Below are positions 39,571 to 51,788 of a DNA stretch of 64,000 nt, in pieces; the stretch's first letter is position 1, and each line of letters opens with the position of its first letter. This DNA comes from Alitta virens (lineage: Eukaryota; Annelida; Polychaeta; Phyllodocida; Nereididae): the NCBI GenBank assembly GCA_932294295.1, contig OW028574.1, forward strand, positions 9,372,215-9,436,214, given 5' to 3'. A program made the position numbers and the translations under genes. A model generated the notes under the pieces. That model worked only from the letters and a program-made list of their open reading frames with translations. It was not told the origin of the DNA and searched no databases.

Positions 39571-41409
39571 GGAAAAGTATTTTATTTTAATAAGGAGAAA
39601 TGCTGGAAAAAATTGAAATATTGGAAGTCTACTGTCACGTCTCAAACATAATTGTTGGAAATGGTGCATTTGGTTCATCTAATGCATTCGAATAGAATGT
39701 CCTAATGTGTACATCACTTAGATATTCTTCTTATCTCGTATTTTTCAGTTGTAAGAACATTGCTCTCCCATTGAAACATTTCCTCGTGTTGTCCTTTCCT
39801 GAACAGCGAGCATGTAGGTTTTTGCTATGTCTTTTGGAGTTGCTCTGCCCTGAATAAGTAATGATTCCATTTCCTTTCTCTGAATGGCTTTTTATGCTAT
39901 AAGATTAAGCTTTTACGGTTCATACAGCTGCACTCCACAGAAATATTCCCTGGATTGGTTGTGTTGAAAGATGTTATTTTCAGTTTTAGGTTCTCTTCAT
40001 GAATTATTCTTCGAGGTTCGGTTAAATCCTTCACTCCTGGTGTTTCAATTTTTTTGCCAGATTTTTAGTTTAAGCTCACGCAACATGGAACTTGAGATAT
40101 TTTCCGACCTAGAGAATACAGCTTTTGAAAATCCTTGTATAATGTGAAGGAGGCATACCGTATACATAGCATCGTGGAAGAAACTCGAGGTGGAATACTA
40201 CTAGTATTTCTACTCTGTTTGTCCCAATACAATGGGATGAAATATGCTGTGCCTTTGTTTATTCAGTCCCGATAAATAACTTATAATTTGAGGAGTGTCT
40301 ACATTATAGGGGCGAGGCAGGCAAGTTGGCCCAGGGGATTACGGGCCCCTATTTGGGGGACAGGGGGAATTTATTGTGACCAGTGGTGTTTACCCTTGAC
40401 AAGATGGGGTGTGGTGTATTGCAGGGGGGTTCAAAGGCTACCCCCTTATACCCTATTGTTCTCTATGGCCATATTTGATAGCCAATGCTAAAGCGAGGTA
40501 ACTCAGTCGCACCAGGGATGCCGTACTTTGTGCGTGAGTTTTGACCTGAAAGTGTGAAGTGACAATATGCCATGAATTAGACTAACAAATTGTATACCTT
40601 GCTTTGAACTGATTATTATTCCCTGGTGCCTTTGGGATGCGGGGGAGGAAAACTAAATTGCTATGTTACTGTATATATTTCTCAGCTAGTACAAATCCCT
40701 TAGGTTTGTCATGACTATAACCCAAACAATATTGGCCAGCATTTGCTTTCTCTTGGTACATTCACACCATGCACAATTTTAATTAATCAGTTTGGAGACT
40801 AGTAGAGAACACAGCTTGGTCATCTTAAAATTAAACTACTTGGACACAGCTTGGTTAACTTAAATTAAGGTGCTTGGTATCTTTTGAATGGTTACTGAGA
40901 AAAAACTTGGTGTCAGAGCGTTAGTTCTTTTCTCCGTATTGACCAAGATACCCATGTATTGCCCTGGTTTTCATGGTTTGCTGCCTTCCCCCGATAGAGG
41001 GCGACAGGAGCGGATACATCGTGGTCATCCTGTGGCCAGGGGGCGTGGCAGTCTACTTGGGCCTCGGGGGTTCTCTGTTTAAGCCGCTAATTGGCCAGCT
41101 CTGGGACTTAGGGCCCCGAAATCGGAGGCAGAAGGATTGGCCTCCCATAAGATGCAGCAATAGCTCTGCAGGACATTGCCTCTTCTGCAGGACAGCTTTT
41201 GCTGCAGGAGGGATCTGCAAGAAGCATGGCAGCCCCTGGCTCATGTTGTGATCTTGGCTTTGTGGTTACTGGGGATGTGGGGCTGGTTTACCAAAGAGCT
41301 CAAAGTTCTGTTGTTTGAGCCGGGGGTCCACGAAATGCAGCATTGAAATAATGTTAAGGGATGACAAGATAAGTTTCAGATTGTGTTGAAAGAGTGCCTG
41401 ATATCTGTT

Positions 41410-41640
41410 GGTGGTCCAGTGGCAAAGGTAGGTTGCAGCTCATCTGAGGGTCCTGGGTTTTATTGCTTGTCCAGGATCTCTTTGTGAACCACACTTAGCT
41501 CCTGAAAGTCATTGCCATGCCAACTAAACAGTGCCTCGTACTAGCTGTGGCTAGTGGAAGATCACACCCTTGGGACAAAGGTGATCATGGTGAGGATTCT
41601 TGGATTTATCGTCTTATCTATTTGAGCCTCGAGTAACTCA
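41410..41640 (+). mobile_element. Possible old tRNA-derived SINE
   Basis: TGGTGGTCCAGTGGCAAAGG and GGTCCTGGGTTTTATTGCTT, 46 bp later, look like degenerate A and B boxes, followed by GTGGAAGATCACACCCTTGG, which faintly resembles the family B core. Too diverged to be sure. Confidence 0.35.
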
Positions 41641-42248
41641 TTGTAGAAGCCCATGCACCGGTTTTGTAATTGTGCAGTTTGGCCCAGTTTGTACCATCCT
41701 GGCTCATCCCTGCTAGAAGGCAGAGCTCTACCGAACGTTGAGACAAGTCTGGTGTGTTGCTAGTAGCTCTTATTTCTGTTTAGGAGCACGAGAATCGTCT
41801 GAAGAGCCAGTGGGGGACGGGCTAGCCCATATATCGGCCATAGAGCAGTATTAGGCTGGTCCAATCACGAGCGGTGCCAGTTGTACAATGGTTATGGCCT
41901 CGCAGCTATGATAAGGGCACTACATCACAGTCCATGTGACTTCCTCTCTGATTAGTCTGGCCATCGCCCTCTTTCTTGTTTTATAGGCGCTCAATGTGGG
42001 ACAATGTAGGACAGGGGACTCTTTATTGCCCTCTCTGCTGATTAATCTTGCAAGGGTGTCTTAAACTGCCCTCTCCCCCTTTTGTGAAGACTTTACTTAC
42101 TTGCGCTGACTTTCTTAACAGCCTTTGTTGGGGTCTTCGTTGGTGCATGAACTTGTACTCTAGATTGTAGACGGAGACTGTTTATGCCACATCAAAGTGT
42201 CACATAGCACTAACCTCTATACCTATTGCCAGCGGGAGTAAGTAACTG

Positions 42249-42640
42249 TCCTCCTCCTCCTCCTCCTCCTCCTCCTCCTCCTCCTCCTCCTCCTCCTCCT
42301 CCTCCTCCTCCTCCTCCTCCTTCTCTCCCTCTCCCTCCTCCTCCTCCTCCTCCTCTCCCTCCTCGATCCTCCTCCTCTCCCTCCTCCCTCCTCCCTCCTC
42401 CCTCCTCCTCCTCCTCCTCCTCCTCCTCCTCCTCCTCCTCCTCCTCCTCCTCCTCCTCCTCCTCCTCCTCCTCCTCCTCCTCCTCCTTGCCCTCCTCATT
42501 CCCTCATCCTCCTCTTCCCCTCCTCCCTTCCCTCATCCTCCTCCTCTCCCCTCCCCTCCTCCTCTTCCTCCTCCTCCTCTCCCTCCTCCCCTCCTCATCT
42601 CCTCTTCCTCACCTCCTCCTTCCTCCTCCTCCTCCTCTGC
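42249..42640. repeat. Long (CCT)n polypyrimidine tract
   Basis: About 390 bp of almost pure CCT/CTC with some CCCT interruptions; the other strand is pure purine (AGG). Poly-Pro/Ser and poly-Arg/Glu open frames here are artefacts. Such tracts can form triplex (H-DNA). Confidence 0.95.
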
Positions 42641-43362
42641 ATTCTGTAATTAAACTATATTGCTATACTAATATTCTCCCGTCAGAATTGACCATTAGAA
42701 CCAGCTGATTCAGAGCTGCGATGAGAGAGCAGGCATCATTAAGCCGGCTGATGATGCTCTCTGCCAATCTCTTGTCTCAGCAGCCCGGCATCTTTTATTC
42801 AATGATTCTTTCCCCAGTCTTTAATTACATTCATTTGTGTTCTTGTTATACCAGCGGAGACGATTGTTTCCTGTACAAGGGACATGCTTTATCTGCATAG
42901 AAAAGGCCAGGAGGAATTCTGGAGAATGCAGAAAGGAATGGCAAGATTTGGCCGGAAAGTCATCTTTAAAGTACATAAACTCACATGGGTAATGAATGTC
43001 AATTACAAACTGACACTGTTATAACATATTTGGTGCCACTGAGCATTGTTGAGGGACAAGAATTTACCATAGAGGCCCGCACTATCCTATAGTTAAAACC
43101 CGGTTTAAGGAGACTAGGAAGTTAGTGTATTAGTGAAGAAGAAAATTGAAGTTTCGCCAGAATATAACAGGGCCTCCTGTGTATATGACGGTGGAGAAAA
43201 CCTTTTAAAAACCTAAAAACTGAAAGAACATAGATTAGCACACGACTATCCATATGTGAGAGAAACTTGAAAAAGTTCAATGTCTTGGTAGAAAAACATT
43301 ATGACTAGGTTTAACAAGTAACTCTCTGGGAACTTGGAATAAGATATAGTAGTAACATAATC

Positions 43363-43385
43363 CCCCCCCCCTCCCCCCCCCCCCC
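43363..43385. repeat. C homopolymer tract
   Basis: Nine or more C, one T, then 13 C. Other mononucleotide G runs are at 24129-24143, 48007-48023 and 56773-56784. Confidence 0.9.
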
Positions 43386-44059
43386 AATCACCCAGCTGGG
43401 CCTAATGCCATAGAAGTACAAGCATTAAAGGCCGGCGAGGAGGCTTTTTGCCCATCAGATCACGTAGTTGAGGTTCCACTTTTTGGATGGTTTTGGTTTT
43501 CATAATGTGGCTCTCGTGTGATGCTTGCAGTTTGTTACTAGCTCTAAAATTACTCACTTTTTGTGGGATTCTCTAGTTTTATGGAGTGGGATATTGGCGG
43601 GGGCCATCTCCTTATGATGGGCTGTCATGCACTTTCCACCTCAGATGTGACCGGATATTCAAGGTGATTATAAAATCAAAAGTCATTTAACCCTCAAAAA
43701 CTTTGCCAGGGAAGTTTATGAGAATTCACAAGGCTGATGGATGCTCTGTCTATCTTAATTGCATCATTTCTGCAGAGCGGTCTACTAACACACATACATT
43801 GTACATACGAGTGTAATGCGTTTTCATAAATCGAGTGCATATTATTCACATAAAGGATGGGGCAGACAGACACAGCGACAGATTTGCAATATAGAAGGAC
43901 AACTGCAAGATGTTGATATGAGCATCAATGACAGAGAAAAGTTCACAATTTAAACAGTTTTCCTGTTTTTGCTAATCTATCACTTGAGCGTGCAAAATAT
44001 CTTAACATACATGGCTATCCTTGGTCCCTTATCAATCTATGGAAACTTCGAAAGTTACA

Positions 44060-44293
44060 GTGATGCTTGTTTGAATAAATTCTGTACTTGAGCATTATGC
44101 CATAAGTCAAGATCTTGCCCAATCATGATACTTTGGTGCTAATGATATAAATGTTATTATACATGTTTTTTCTACTCAGATATAAACTGAGTAGTTCACA
44201 GATAGTTGTAAACTGTAATTCTAGAAATGATTCAGACCTACCTTTTTCGTGTCCGAAATAAAGTCTTTGAATTGAATTGAATTGAATTGAATA
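44060..44293 (+). mobile_element. LINE 3' end with AATTG repeat tail
   Basis: CCGAAATAAAGTCTTTGAAT followed by five units of the pentamer AATTG. An AATAAA-like signal followed by a short simple repeat is how CR1/Jockey-type LINE 3' ends look. The left boundary is a guess. Confidence 0.5.
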
Positions 44294-44379
44294 ATATAAG
44301 AATTATGTGAAGATAGATATAAAGGTAGCAAGGACATCGCCTCAAGGTGTTATAATGCTCTTGTGACCCCCTGCCTCAT

Positions 44380-44507
44380 TTGTGACGTCTTTGCATAGTC
44401 TGTGACCTCTCTGCATCGTCTGTGACCTCTCTGCATAGTCTGTGACGTCTTTGCATAATCTGTGACCTCTCTGCATAGTCTGTGACCTCTCTGCATCGTC
44501 TGTGACC
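44380..44507. repeat. 20-bp tandem repeat, about six copies
   Basis: Unit TGTGACCTCTCTGCATAGTC with GACGTCTTTGC variants. Non-coding. Confidence 0.9.
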
Positions 44508-45029
44508 GACTTGTGTCATTCTATCTCTGCTCTTACTTGTGTTAATGCCGAGTCAAGGTCGAGTGTCATATTATCTCACCCTCATAGAGCTTCTATTCCT
44601 ATGCATTGCATTTCTAATAGCAAGGACTTCCTCTTAAACACAAGAATCAGTTAATTCATGGCCTTGGTCTCATTACCTTCACACAGCTGCTCCCGACATT
44701 TTTTTTGTCTGCTTTCAAAATGGTTAGGTACACCTAGTTTCATTAAAAACGACCTGTTAAGTTGAACCTGGACAAAGCTAGATAGCTTCTGCTATACAAG
44801 GCTACCTTCCATTAAGCCAGATCTAAAAGTACATGCCGCACCATTTGTTGCATAAGTTGCCAGTAAGGCGTATTTGTCATTTCTTGTTGAAAAAATGCAT
44901 GTCTGTTGCGCATACATATTTACTGTATATTAGATATATTTCTTACATTTATTAACAATATAAGGTTTACACATCTTTTCAGTGGTGGTAGGTGTGGTAG
45001 GTGTAAGCCAACTATAAGCTAGCAATGAA

Positions 45030-45110
45030 CCAAAGCAGCTGGCTTTAGCTAGTTATAGCTACAGCCAGGAATAGGTCGCTACAGCTGTCTATGAAACTAA
45101 CTGTAGTTCA
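45030..45110 (+). repeat. Dispersed repeat, inverted partner of 11300-11395
   Basis: AAAGCAGCTGGCTTTAGC, ACAGCCAGG, AGGTCGCTACAG and TGAAACTAACTGT are the reverse complement of the 11.3-kb copy with moderate divergence. Confidence 0.7.
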
Positions 45111-45171
45111 GATTAGTAAAGGCCACTTCAGCCAATGCCAGTAACAAATGATATACCAAATGTTGCATTTC

Positions 45172-45375
45172 TTCAGTCAGTCAGTCAGTCAGTCAGTCGG
45201 ACAGTCAGTCAGTCACACAGTCAGTCAGTCAGTCAGTCAGTCACACAGTCAGTCAGTCAGTCAGCCAGCCAGTCAGTCAGTCAGTCAGTCAGACAATCAG
45301 TCAGTCAGTCAGTCAGACAATCAGTCAGTCAGTCAGACAATCAGTCAGTCAGTCAGTCAGTCAGTCAGTCAGTCT
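45172..45375. repeat. (CAGT)n microsatellite
   Basis: About 200 bp of CAGT with occasional CACA and ACAA interruptions. SQSVSQSV open frames in two registers are repeat-derived. Confidence 0.95.
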
Positions 45376-46084
45376 GTTCTTGAGAGTTTGATGATATATT
45401 TTACCCATTGTTCAGCAATTTCTAATATAGGATTTTGACTTACCTGGAAAACTGATCATTTGCATAACATAATCGGTTATATGCATTACATAAAATTTAC
45501 TGAAGACCTACAGAAGGCAAATCCATTACACATTAAGCTAATTGGACATAGGTTGCATTTGTTATGTCTCAGTGGTCATTCCTATGGCATCCTTTAAAGC
45601 CTGCAGATTTTATTTCTTACTCTATTCTACCTGTGGCTCTCCAGCAATCCTCCTGCGGGGGTCAAACGAGGTGTTTAAGAAAGAGACCAGCCAGCGTGTC
45701 TATGCAATGGAGGGGGGAGGGGGATAAATGTAGGCTGTTTGTGTGTTAGCTGCACCATTACCCTGGCCAGTCAAGTGGCCCCCCTGATTTATTATCCTGA
45801 TGAATGTTAACACGTGTGGGCTGGATTCTCCGCCACAGTATTGCCTGACCGGCCCAATGCTAAAAGCTAGCTGTCCACACCTAATATTAAGCATGTGCCA
45901 CCTTGCTTTTATTTCATGGGCTTTTACAAGCATATGTGTGGCTGCATACCATGATATAATGAGACATGTTGCAGTATGATCTAATGGCATGACGTAAAGG
46001 TGTGTATTGACCTTGACAGCTAAACTGATTTACCTCCTGAATTTGTATATTCTTAACAATGATGTTAAATAGATAATCTGGTTT

Positions 46085-47115
46085 AATAATGTAATAGTGA
46101 GGTGGTCTTAATGGTCAGGTATTCTTAATAGTGGGGTGGTCTTAATAGTAAGGTGGTCTTAATAGTGATTTGGTCTTATTAGTGAGGTGTTCTTAATAGT
46201 GAGGTGGTCTTAATGGTGAGGTTGTTTTAATAGTGAGGTGTTCTTAATAATGAAGTGGTCTTAATAGTCTTAATAGTGAGGTGGTCTTAATGGTGAGGTA
46301 TTCTTAATAGTGAGGTGGTTTTAATAGTGAGTTGGTCTTAATAGTGAGTTGGTCTTAATAGTGAGGTGGTCTTAATAGCGAGGTGTTCTTAATGGTGAGG
46401 TGATCTAAATAGTCTTAACAGGGAGGTGGTCTTAATAGTGAGGTGGTCTTAATAGTGAGGTGGTCTTAATAGGGAGGTGGTCTTAATAGCGAGGTGTTCT
46501 TAATAGTGAGGTGATCTAAATAGTCTTAACAGGGAGGTGGTCTTAATAATGAGGTGGTCTTATTAGTGAGGTGGTCTTAATAGGGAGGTGGTCTTAATAG
46601 CGAGGTGTTCTTAATAGTGAGGTGATCTAAATAGTCTTAACAGGGAGGTGGTCTTAATAGTGAGGTGGTCTTAATAGTGAGGTGGTCTTAATAGCGAGGT
46701 GTTCTTAATAGTGAGGTGATCTAAATAGTCTTAACAGGGAGGTGGTCTTAATAGTGAGGTGGTCTTAATAGTGAGGTGGTCTTAATAGGGAGGTGGTCTT
46801 AATAGCGAGGTGTTCTTAATAGTGAGGTGATCTAAATAGTCTTAACAGGGAGGTGGTCTTAATAGTGAGGTGGTCTTAATAGTGAGGTGGTCTTAATAGG
46901 GAGGTGGTCTTAATAGTGAGGTGTTCTTAATAGTGAGGTGATCTAAATAGTCTTAACAGGGAGGTGGTCTTAATAGTGAGGTGGTCTTAATAGTGAGGTG
47001 GTCTTAATAGGGAGGTGGTCTTAATAGCGAGGTGTTCTTAATAGTGAGGTGATCTAAATAGTCTTAACAGGGAGGTGGTCTTAATAATGAGGTGGTCTTA
47101 TTAGTGAGGTGGTCT
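46085..47115. repeat. 17-bp minisatellite with 111-bp higher-order repeat
   Basis: Monomer GAGGTGGTCTTAATAGT with variants ending GG or GC and with TGTTC or TGATC. A 26-bp variant containing CTAAATAGTCTTAACAGG marks the period: its CTAAAT starts at 46405, 46516, 46627, 46721, 46832, 46943 and 47054. The spacings are 111, 111, 94, 111, 111 and 111, and 94 is exactly one monomer short. The left third (46085-46400) is less regular. Non-coding. Confidence 0.95.
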
Positions 47116-49547
47116 CAATGTAAGGTTTCACTGAGTTGTCTTGCATAAACTTAAGATGAAAACTGACCTGACTTTTTGTGTGTGTGTCTATTAAACTACA
47201 CTCTGGATCTCTGGATCTCTGGTTGTCTGTCTCACTAAGCCTGTCAATATTGTCTTTCTGTCTGTCTGTCTGTCTTGCCAACAAAATACAACCAAAATAA
47301 TATAGCAAAATAGTAATGTGTCACATATATGCACACAGAAACAAGCAACCCGTTTACGACCTTCTTACAACCAATGACAATGTATTACATGTGCGATATT
47401 GTCATATATATTGCAACCTGCACTAACACTGCATATGAAACCTTCACACCTGACTGGCTACTCAGCTAATCCTCATATCCCTGCCGGGCTGTTTGCCTCA
47501 TAAAAACCTTTGGCTGAATACCTCCATGGCGTCTCTGACCCTGGCCGGAAATTGCATTATATGTCGGCATCATGTTCAACACAAGCCTGGAGCCATAGCA
47601 ACTGCTGGCCTCGGTGTGAGGCTGGTGGGCCCTGGTGCTGGAGTTGACAACAGGACAAAAAGATACACGCTGCTGACTAAAATTGCATAACTAGAGGACA
47701 TTCCCTCGCTGAGCAATGTTTTAAAATGGCAAAATGTTGTGGAGTTGAATAATATGCTTGAATGATACAAATCTTAATGGAATTTTTCCCTTCAGTTATA
47801 TTTATAACCTGATTCAGTATGTCCTCAGTGGTGCAAGTTTTTTTGTTTTGTTTTTATTTTTTTACCGTACCCTGTTGATATTTGATAGCATAATATATAG
47901 ATTTTTAAGCCGGTTAGTAGTAATAAAATGTCATCTTTTAAAAGACCTACCTAAGACTCGTGAGCTACTCTTGAAATAAAGAACACTGGTCATGCGCAGT
48001 CATTGCAGGGGGGGGGGGGGGGGCTTGGACTATCAGGTTTATATATGTTTTTCCAGGGTGTTATTCTTTGATTTGCAGAGGTATTTTCCCATTAACTTTA
48101 ATTGTACCTACTATTATTTACTACCGTCCAAGATAACAGCCCAACTCAGATGTTTGTCATAAAAAAAACTACCTCTTTATTCAACCCCTTGGTGGGAACA
48201 AAAGGTGGCCTTCACAGCGAGGCCATTGTTTGTATGAGCAAGTGCTCTTCAGCGGGTGACATTTTAATGGAAAACTCGTCGACAAGGGGAAATGTTTACT
48301 ATGAGGTCTCACATCAGTGACCTTTATCAGTAAACACTGAGGCATATCATGCAAGAGTCACATATCTTAATCAAAATCTGCCCCTGATGAGATCATTACA
48401 AGAATGCCAGCGAATAAGGAGATTGATAAAACGTTTAAGCAAGGTCACCTTTCAGGGGCTAATGCTTTCCCAGCATGCTACATGGTCATTTGTTTATTTC
48501 ATGAAAGACGCCTGGTCCGTCATTAAGAAATGCATCTTTCCTTGTTTTAAGTTTAAACAAGAAATTAGGTTAGTGATGAAAAGCGAGAGGTTAATGTCTT
48601 TTCAGGGTTTTTTTTGGTTGCTTTGCTGGTTACCTATGTCACTTATTTTCAAAAGTGTTTTTGCCTTGTCAGCATATATTTTGGAAGTTTTGTCTACCAA
48701 ACTAAGACTTAGCAAAAGTTAACTTTATAGAAAAAGTTGTTTACCAGTTGAAGTAATTACTAACAGAAGTTAAGCAAGAGCTTGTATTGTTCTGCACTAT
48801 ATTCTTTATACATTCTTAATCTCGCTGTTAATGAAGTAGGGAATATGAATCCTTAGCAATGTGTGAGATAAGATAGTTCCATCCACTGTAATTACTGTTG
48901 GGTTACCTAAGTAACAGACACGTGACCTTATTGTACCGAGATAAATTCCGCATGAATGACTGCTGAATATCCCTGGAATTTCTCTGTGAAAAACAAGTTT
49001 TAGGAACATCTGCAAATTCTGTCTGGCCAGAAAACTAGAGTTGAGAATGTTGGGGTGGAAAGATAGTGTTCCATCTGGGGCCTGATTGGCAATTAATTGA
49101 GACCGTGTCTTCTGGAATTAGACATCAGACCGGAATGACAATATTCCTCAGCCCCTAGTGCTGACATTCTAGTGAGTGGTAGAACAAGGCACATGGTTGC
49201 AGTGCTCATACACTTACCATTCTTCCACGCATTATTCTTTAATTTTTAGAGTGCTTTTTTTAATGGAGAATCGAAAAAAACGAACTTCCATTTAAATTAT
49301 TGTATTGTTTGATTATTATTTTCATCTTGGTACATGAAGGACAGTTAGACATTGCTGTCATTAGTGACAAGATGAATGACCTTCTTGAGAGCTTTCTTCA
49401 TTTTGTTGCAACCAGGCAACGATAACTATCTTATTATTATCATCCGCCTATTCCTAGTTTATTAGGAATGTGTTGTTATGCAGGAAGCTCCATCAGGAGC
49501 CCATGTGCTCATTGTCACTCGTCATCATTGAGAAATGGCGGATTGAG

Positions 49548-49602
49548 CGCCCTCTCGTGCCAGTCCCCTTCCGCTAGGGGGCAGGGTCGGGTGTCACGTG
49601 AC
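49548..49602. promoter_or_regulatory. Candidate regulatory cluster: two opposed CTCF-like motifs and a CACGTG E-box
   Basis: Seen: CCGCTAGGGGGCAG at 49571-49584 fits the conserved bilaterian CTCF core. Its neighbour at 49548-49560, read on the - strand, ends AGAGGGCG and fits 11 of 13 core positions. The palindrome GTCACGTGAC (bHLH-ZIP type) is at 49593-49602. The block is GC-richer than its surroundings and lies about 650 bp upstream of the first neurexin exon. Function is inferred from motif only. Confidence 0.35.
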
Positions 49603-50250
49603 CTGTTGACCTACTTCTTGACCCAATTTCTGTTCACAGCAGACTCGAATCAGGAACTGCAATTTGTTCAGTAGGGGTGGACTGCATCTAATCTCCCAAC
49701 TCTGTGATGTGAATTTCTTGGAGCAAGTTCTAAACCCTTACATTGGCAGTCGGTGTGACTGTGTCCTCTACATTTCAAGCAAATCAGCAGCAAATATTGC
49801 TTTCGTTACTTACGTGTGAAACCGCAGATTTCTGCCCTCTTCATAGTGATTGAACTGGGAAAGGGATTTTGAACGTCTAGTTTGATGGTTTTTGCTTCAA
49901 ATAAAATGGTTCTTTGTACTAGTTTTTGAAAGTATATATAAAAGTAGGTATTAGCGAAACCATCAGTGGCATCTGAGAGCTTGATAAATTTTCAATCCAG
50001 AAGAAACTAGAGATCTTAGTGACTTAGCACTTATGATTTTGCAATTATTTTAATGACAGGGTCTTGGGCAAAGAGCTGTTGCAGCATGTGTGATTTTATT
50101 TCACAGCGACGGACAAATATAATATACTCATCTCATTTCTTGTCTTATTATTAATTCTTATGATTGACTACAATGTTTTATTACTACTTGTCTGAATGGT
50201 GGAGCATCTTATCATTTTGTCTAATGATTGACTTTTTTGTTATTTTTCAG

Positions 50251-50397
50251 AGAAAATTCCGTCCGAGGCAACATTTTACGGAGCTCATTACTTGAGCTAT
50301 GACCTTTCACCCCATGGTGACCCCATTGTGAGCAGCAGTGACCAAGTTATCCTCTACTTCAAAACACGACAACCCAATGGCCTTATTTTCTACACAG
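50251..50397 (+). CDS. Neurexin-like gene, internal exon: first half of an LNS2-type laminin-G domain
   Basis: Seen: the acceptor TTTTTTGTTATTTTTCAG ends at 50250. An open 147-nt exon follows (2 nt, 48 codons, 1 nt), and the donor G|GTAACA starts at 50398. The peptide runs [19 protein letters not shown], then a short loop, then an [22 protein letters not shown] strand pair whose central part is [10 protein letters not shown]. Known: alpha-neurexin LNS2 opens with ATFKG.EYFCYDLS and continues [23 protein letters not shown], so order and spacing match well. Neurexins are presynaptic single-pass membrane adhesion proteins; LNS2 is a beta-sandwich in the extracellular part. The exon begins and ends in phase 1. 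It joins the exon at 55588 in frame (split codon G|GT). Upstream exons (LNS1, EGF) were not recognised. Another LG protein is possible, but the match favours neurexin. Confidence 0.9.
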
Positions 50398-51487
50398 GTA
50401 ACATTACCTATTACTTTATTATCTGAGATATAAAGTTAGAAAGAAAAAAACGTATTTTAATTTCCTTGCTTTAACTAGCTATTGAAATTATTTCTGTTAA
50501 ACCGCCAGTGATGCTTGATTAATTAGTATTATGTAATGGCCTATGAATGGATAATACATTCAGTGAGATTAGAAGTTTTTAGTTTTTGGTATTTATTGAG
50601 ACACGACTTAACCCCACTTTTATTTAGTCATACCATGTGGTGAACAGTAAAATATTTTGACAGTGGCTGACTTGGCTTTAATACAACTAATGCACTGTAA
50701 ATCCATAGCTATCTCTAGACCTAACCATTCCTCCATGTACTCTTTGGATGGCTTAGTCGTAACCACACAACAAGATGATCGGTGCAATTGTTTGTTTGTT
50801 TAAAGGGCAAGCAATTTATATAAATAGCACATTTGGCTTTTAGTTGGGGATGTTTCAGTTTTCTCAGTGGATTTCAAGGGGTGAATTTGGAAAACTGGAT
50901 AATTTCAGCAAAAAACAGCATGAGATAGTGATGAAGTTGGCTAGCAAACTTTAACTCTTAAAAGACCAACGACTTTCAAAAAGTTGTACTTGATATTCAT
51001 TGTATGTGCTCAGACAAAATTTATCTTCGGGTTCAATTTAATAAACTGCGCTTGATCGTGTCATCATTATGCTTGCCTCTGACGTATATAATCAAATAGT
51101 ATGGATATGACAGTAGTGTCATTTTGGTAAATAAGCCTTGAGGTGAGCTGTGGTCTCATTAGAGAGAGTTGTTCTGAAGTTGAAGTATCTTCTGGGACAT
51201 TATTAGTGGGATTGGAAGTGTCTAATCACTGTGGTCAAGCTTTGCCTACTTTTTTTCTCTGAATTTCCGTCGCCAGACTGCCCTCTTGGGAATGTTATTG
51301 CCCAGTGAATGATATTAAACTTGAAACCTCTGATCCCTAATGTCTGCGATAAATTTCTAAGAAATGCCCGCCAGGCCAGATTTGACATCAGCTGGGTGCT
51401 TTGGCTTTAGGTCAGTAAGCTGAGAAAGATATATGGTATGCCAAAATCAACTTAAAGAAAAAAAAATAAAAAAAACATATATACCGT

Positions 51488-51788
51488 AAGCAGCTGGGTG
51501 GTCTAGTGGTAAGACGCTCGCCTGCTCCTCTGAAGGACCCGGGTTCAATACTGGTCTTGGCCACCCTTCATGAGCAACATCTCAGCTGGATGTCGTTCGG
51601 ATGAGACGTTATATTTGCAGTCCCTTGGACTCAGTGTCTATGTTAAGGCAAGTAAAATATCCCACCCATGGGGTAAATGTGTAACGTGGGTGGACTCTTC
51701 CTCTCTCTCACCTCATCAGTCAATCCTTGATAGCGGCAAGAACTTGCCTTAGTGGGCTGCACTTTCCATATCTTTCTTATCTATCTAT
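51488..51788 (+). mobile_element. SINE family B, full copy in the neurexin intron
   Basis: Aligns end to end with the copy at 25376: head AAGCAGCTGGGTGGTCTAGT, B box GGGTTCAATACTGG (slightly changed), body, and TATC tail. Flanking duplication not evident. Confidence 0.9.

Larger units (their letters stand above)
38591..42248. other. No gene recognised
   Basis: Includes 39105-39467 (+, 120 codons, Cys-rich start) which is also largely open on the - strand; no family recognised. A further AGAGGGCG (CTCF-like) motif is at about 40996-41003. A possible old SINE is at 41.4 kb. Confidence 0.5.

Noticed and set aside
42200..42708. Poly-Pro/Ser and poly-Arg/Glu frames
   Set aside because: Artefacts of the (CCT)n tract.
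45135..45438. Ser-Gln repeat frames
   Set aside because: Artefacts of (CAGT)n.
48387..48722. 111-codon + frame
   Set aside because: Hydrophobic and basic mixture with no motif; no splice signals.
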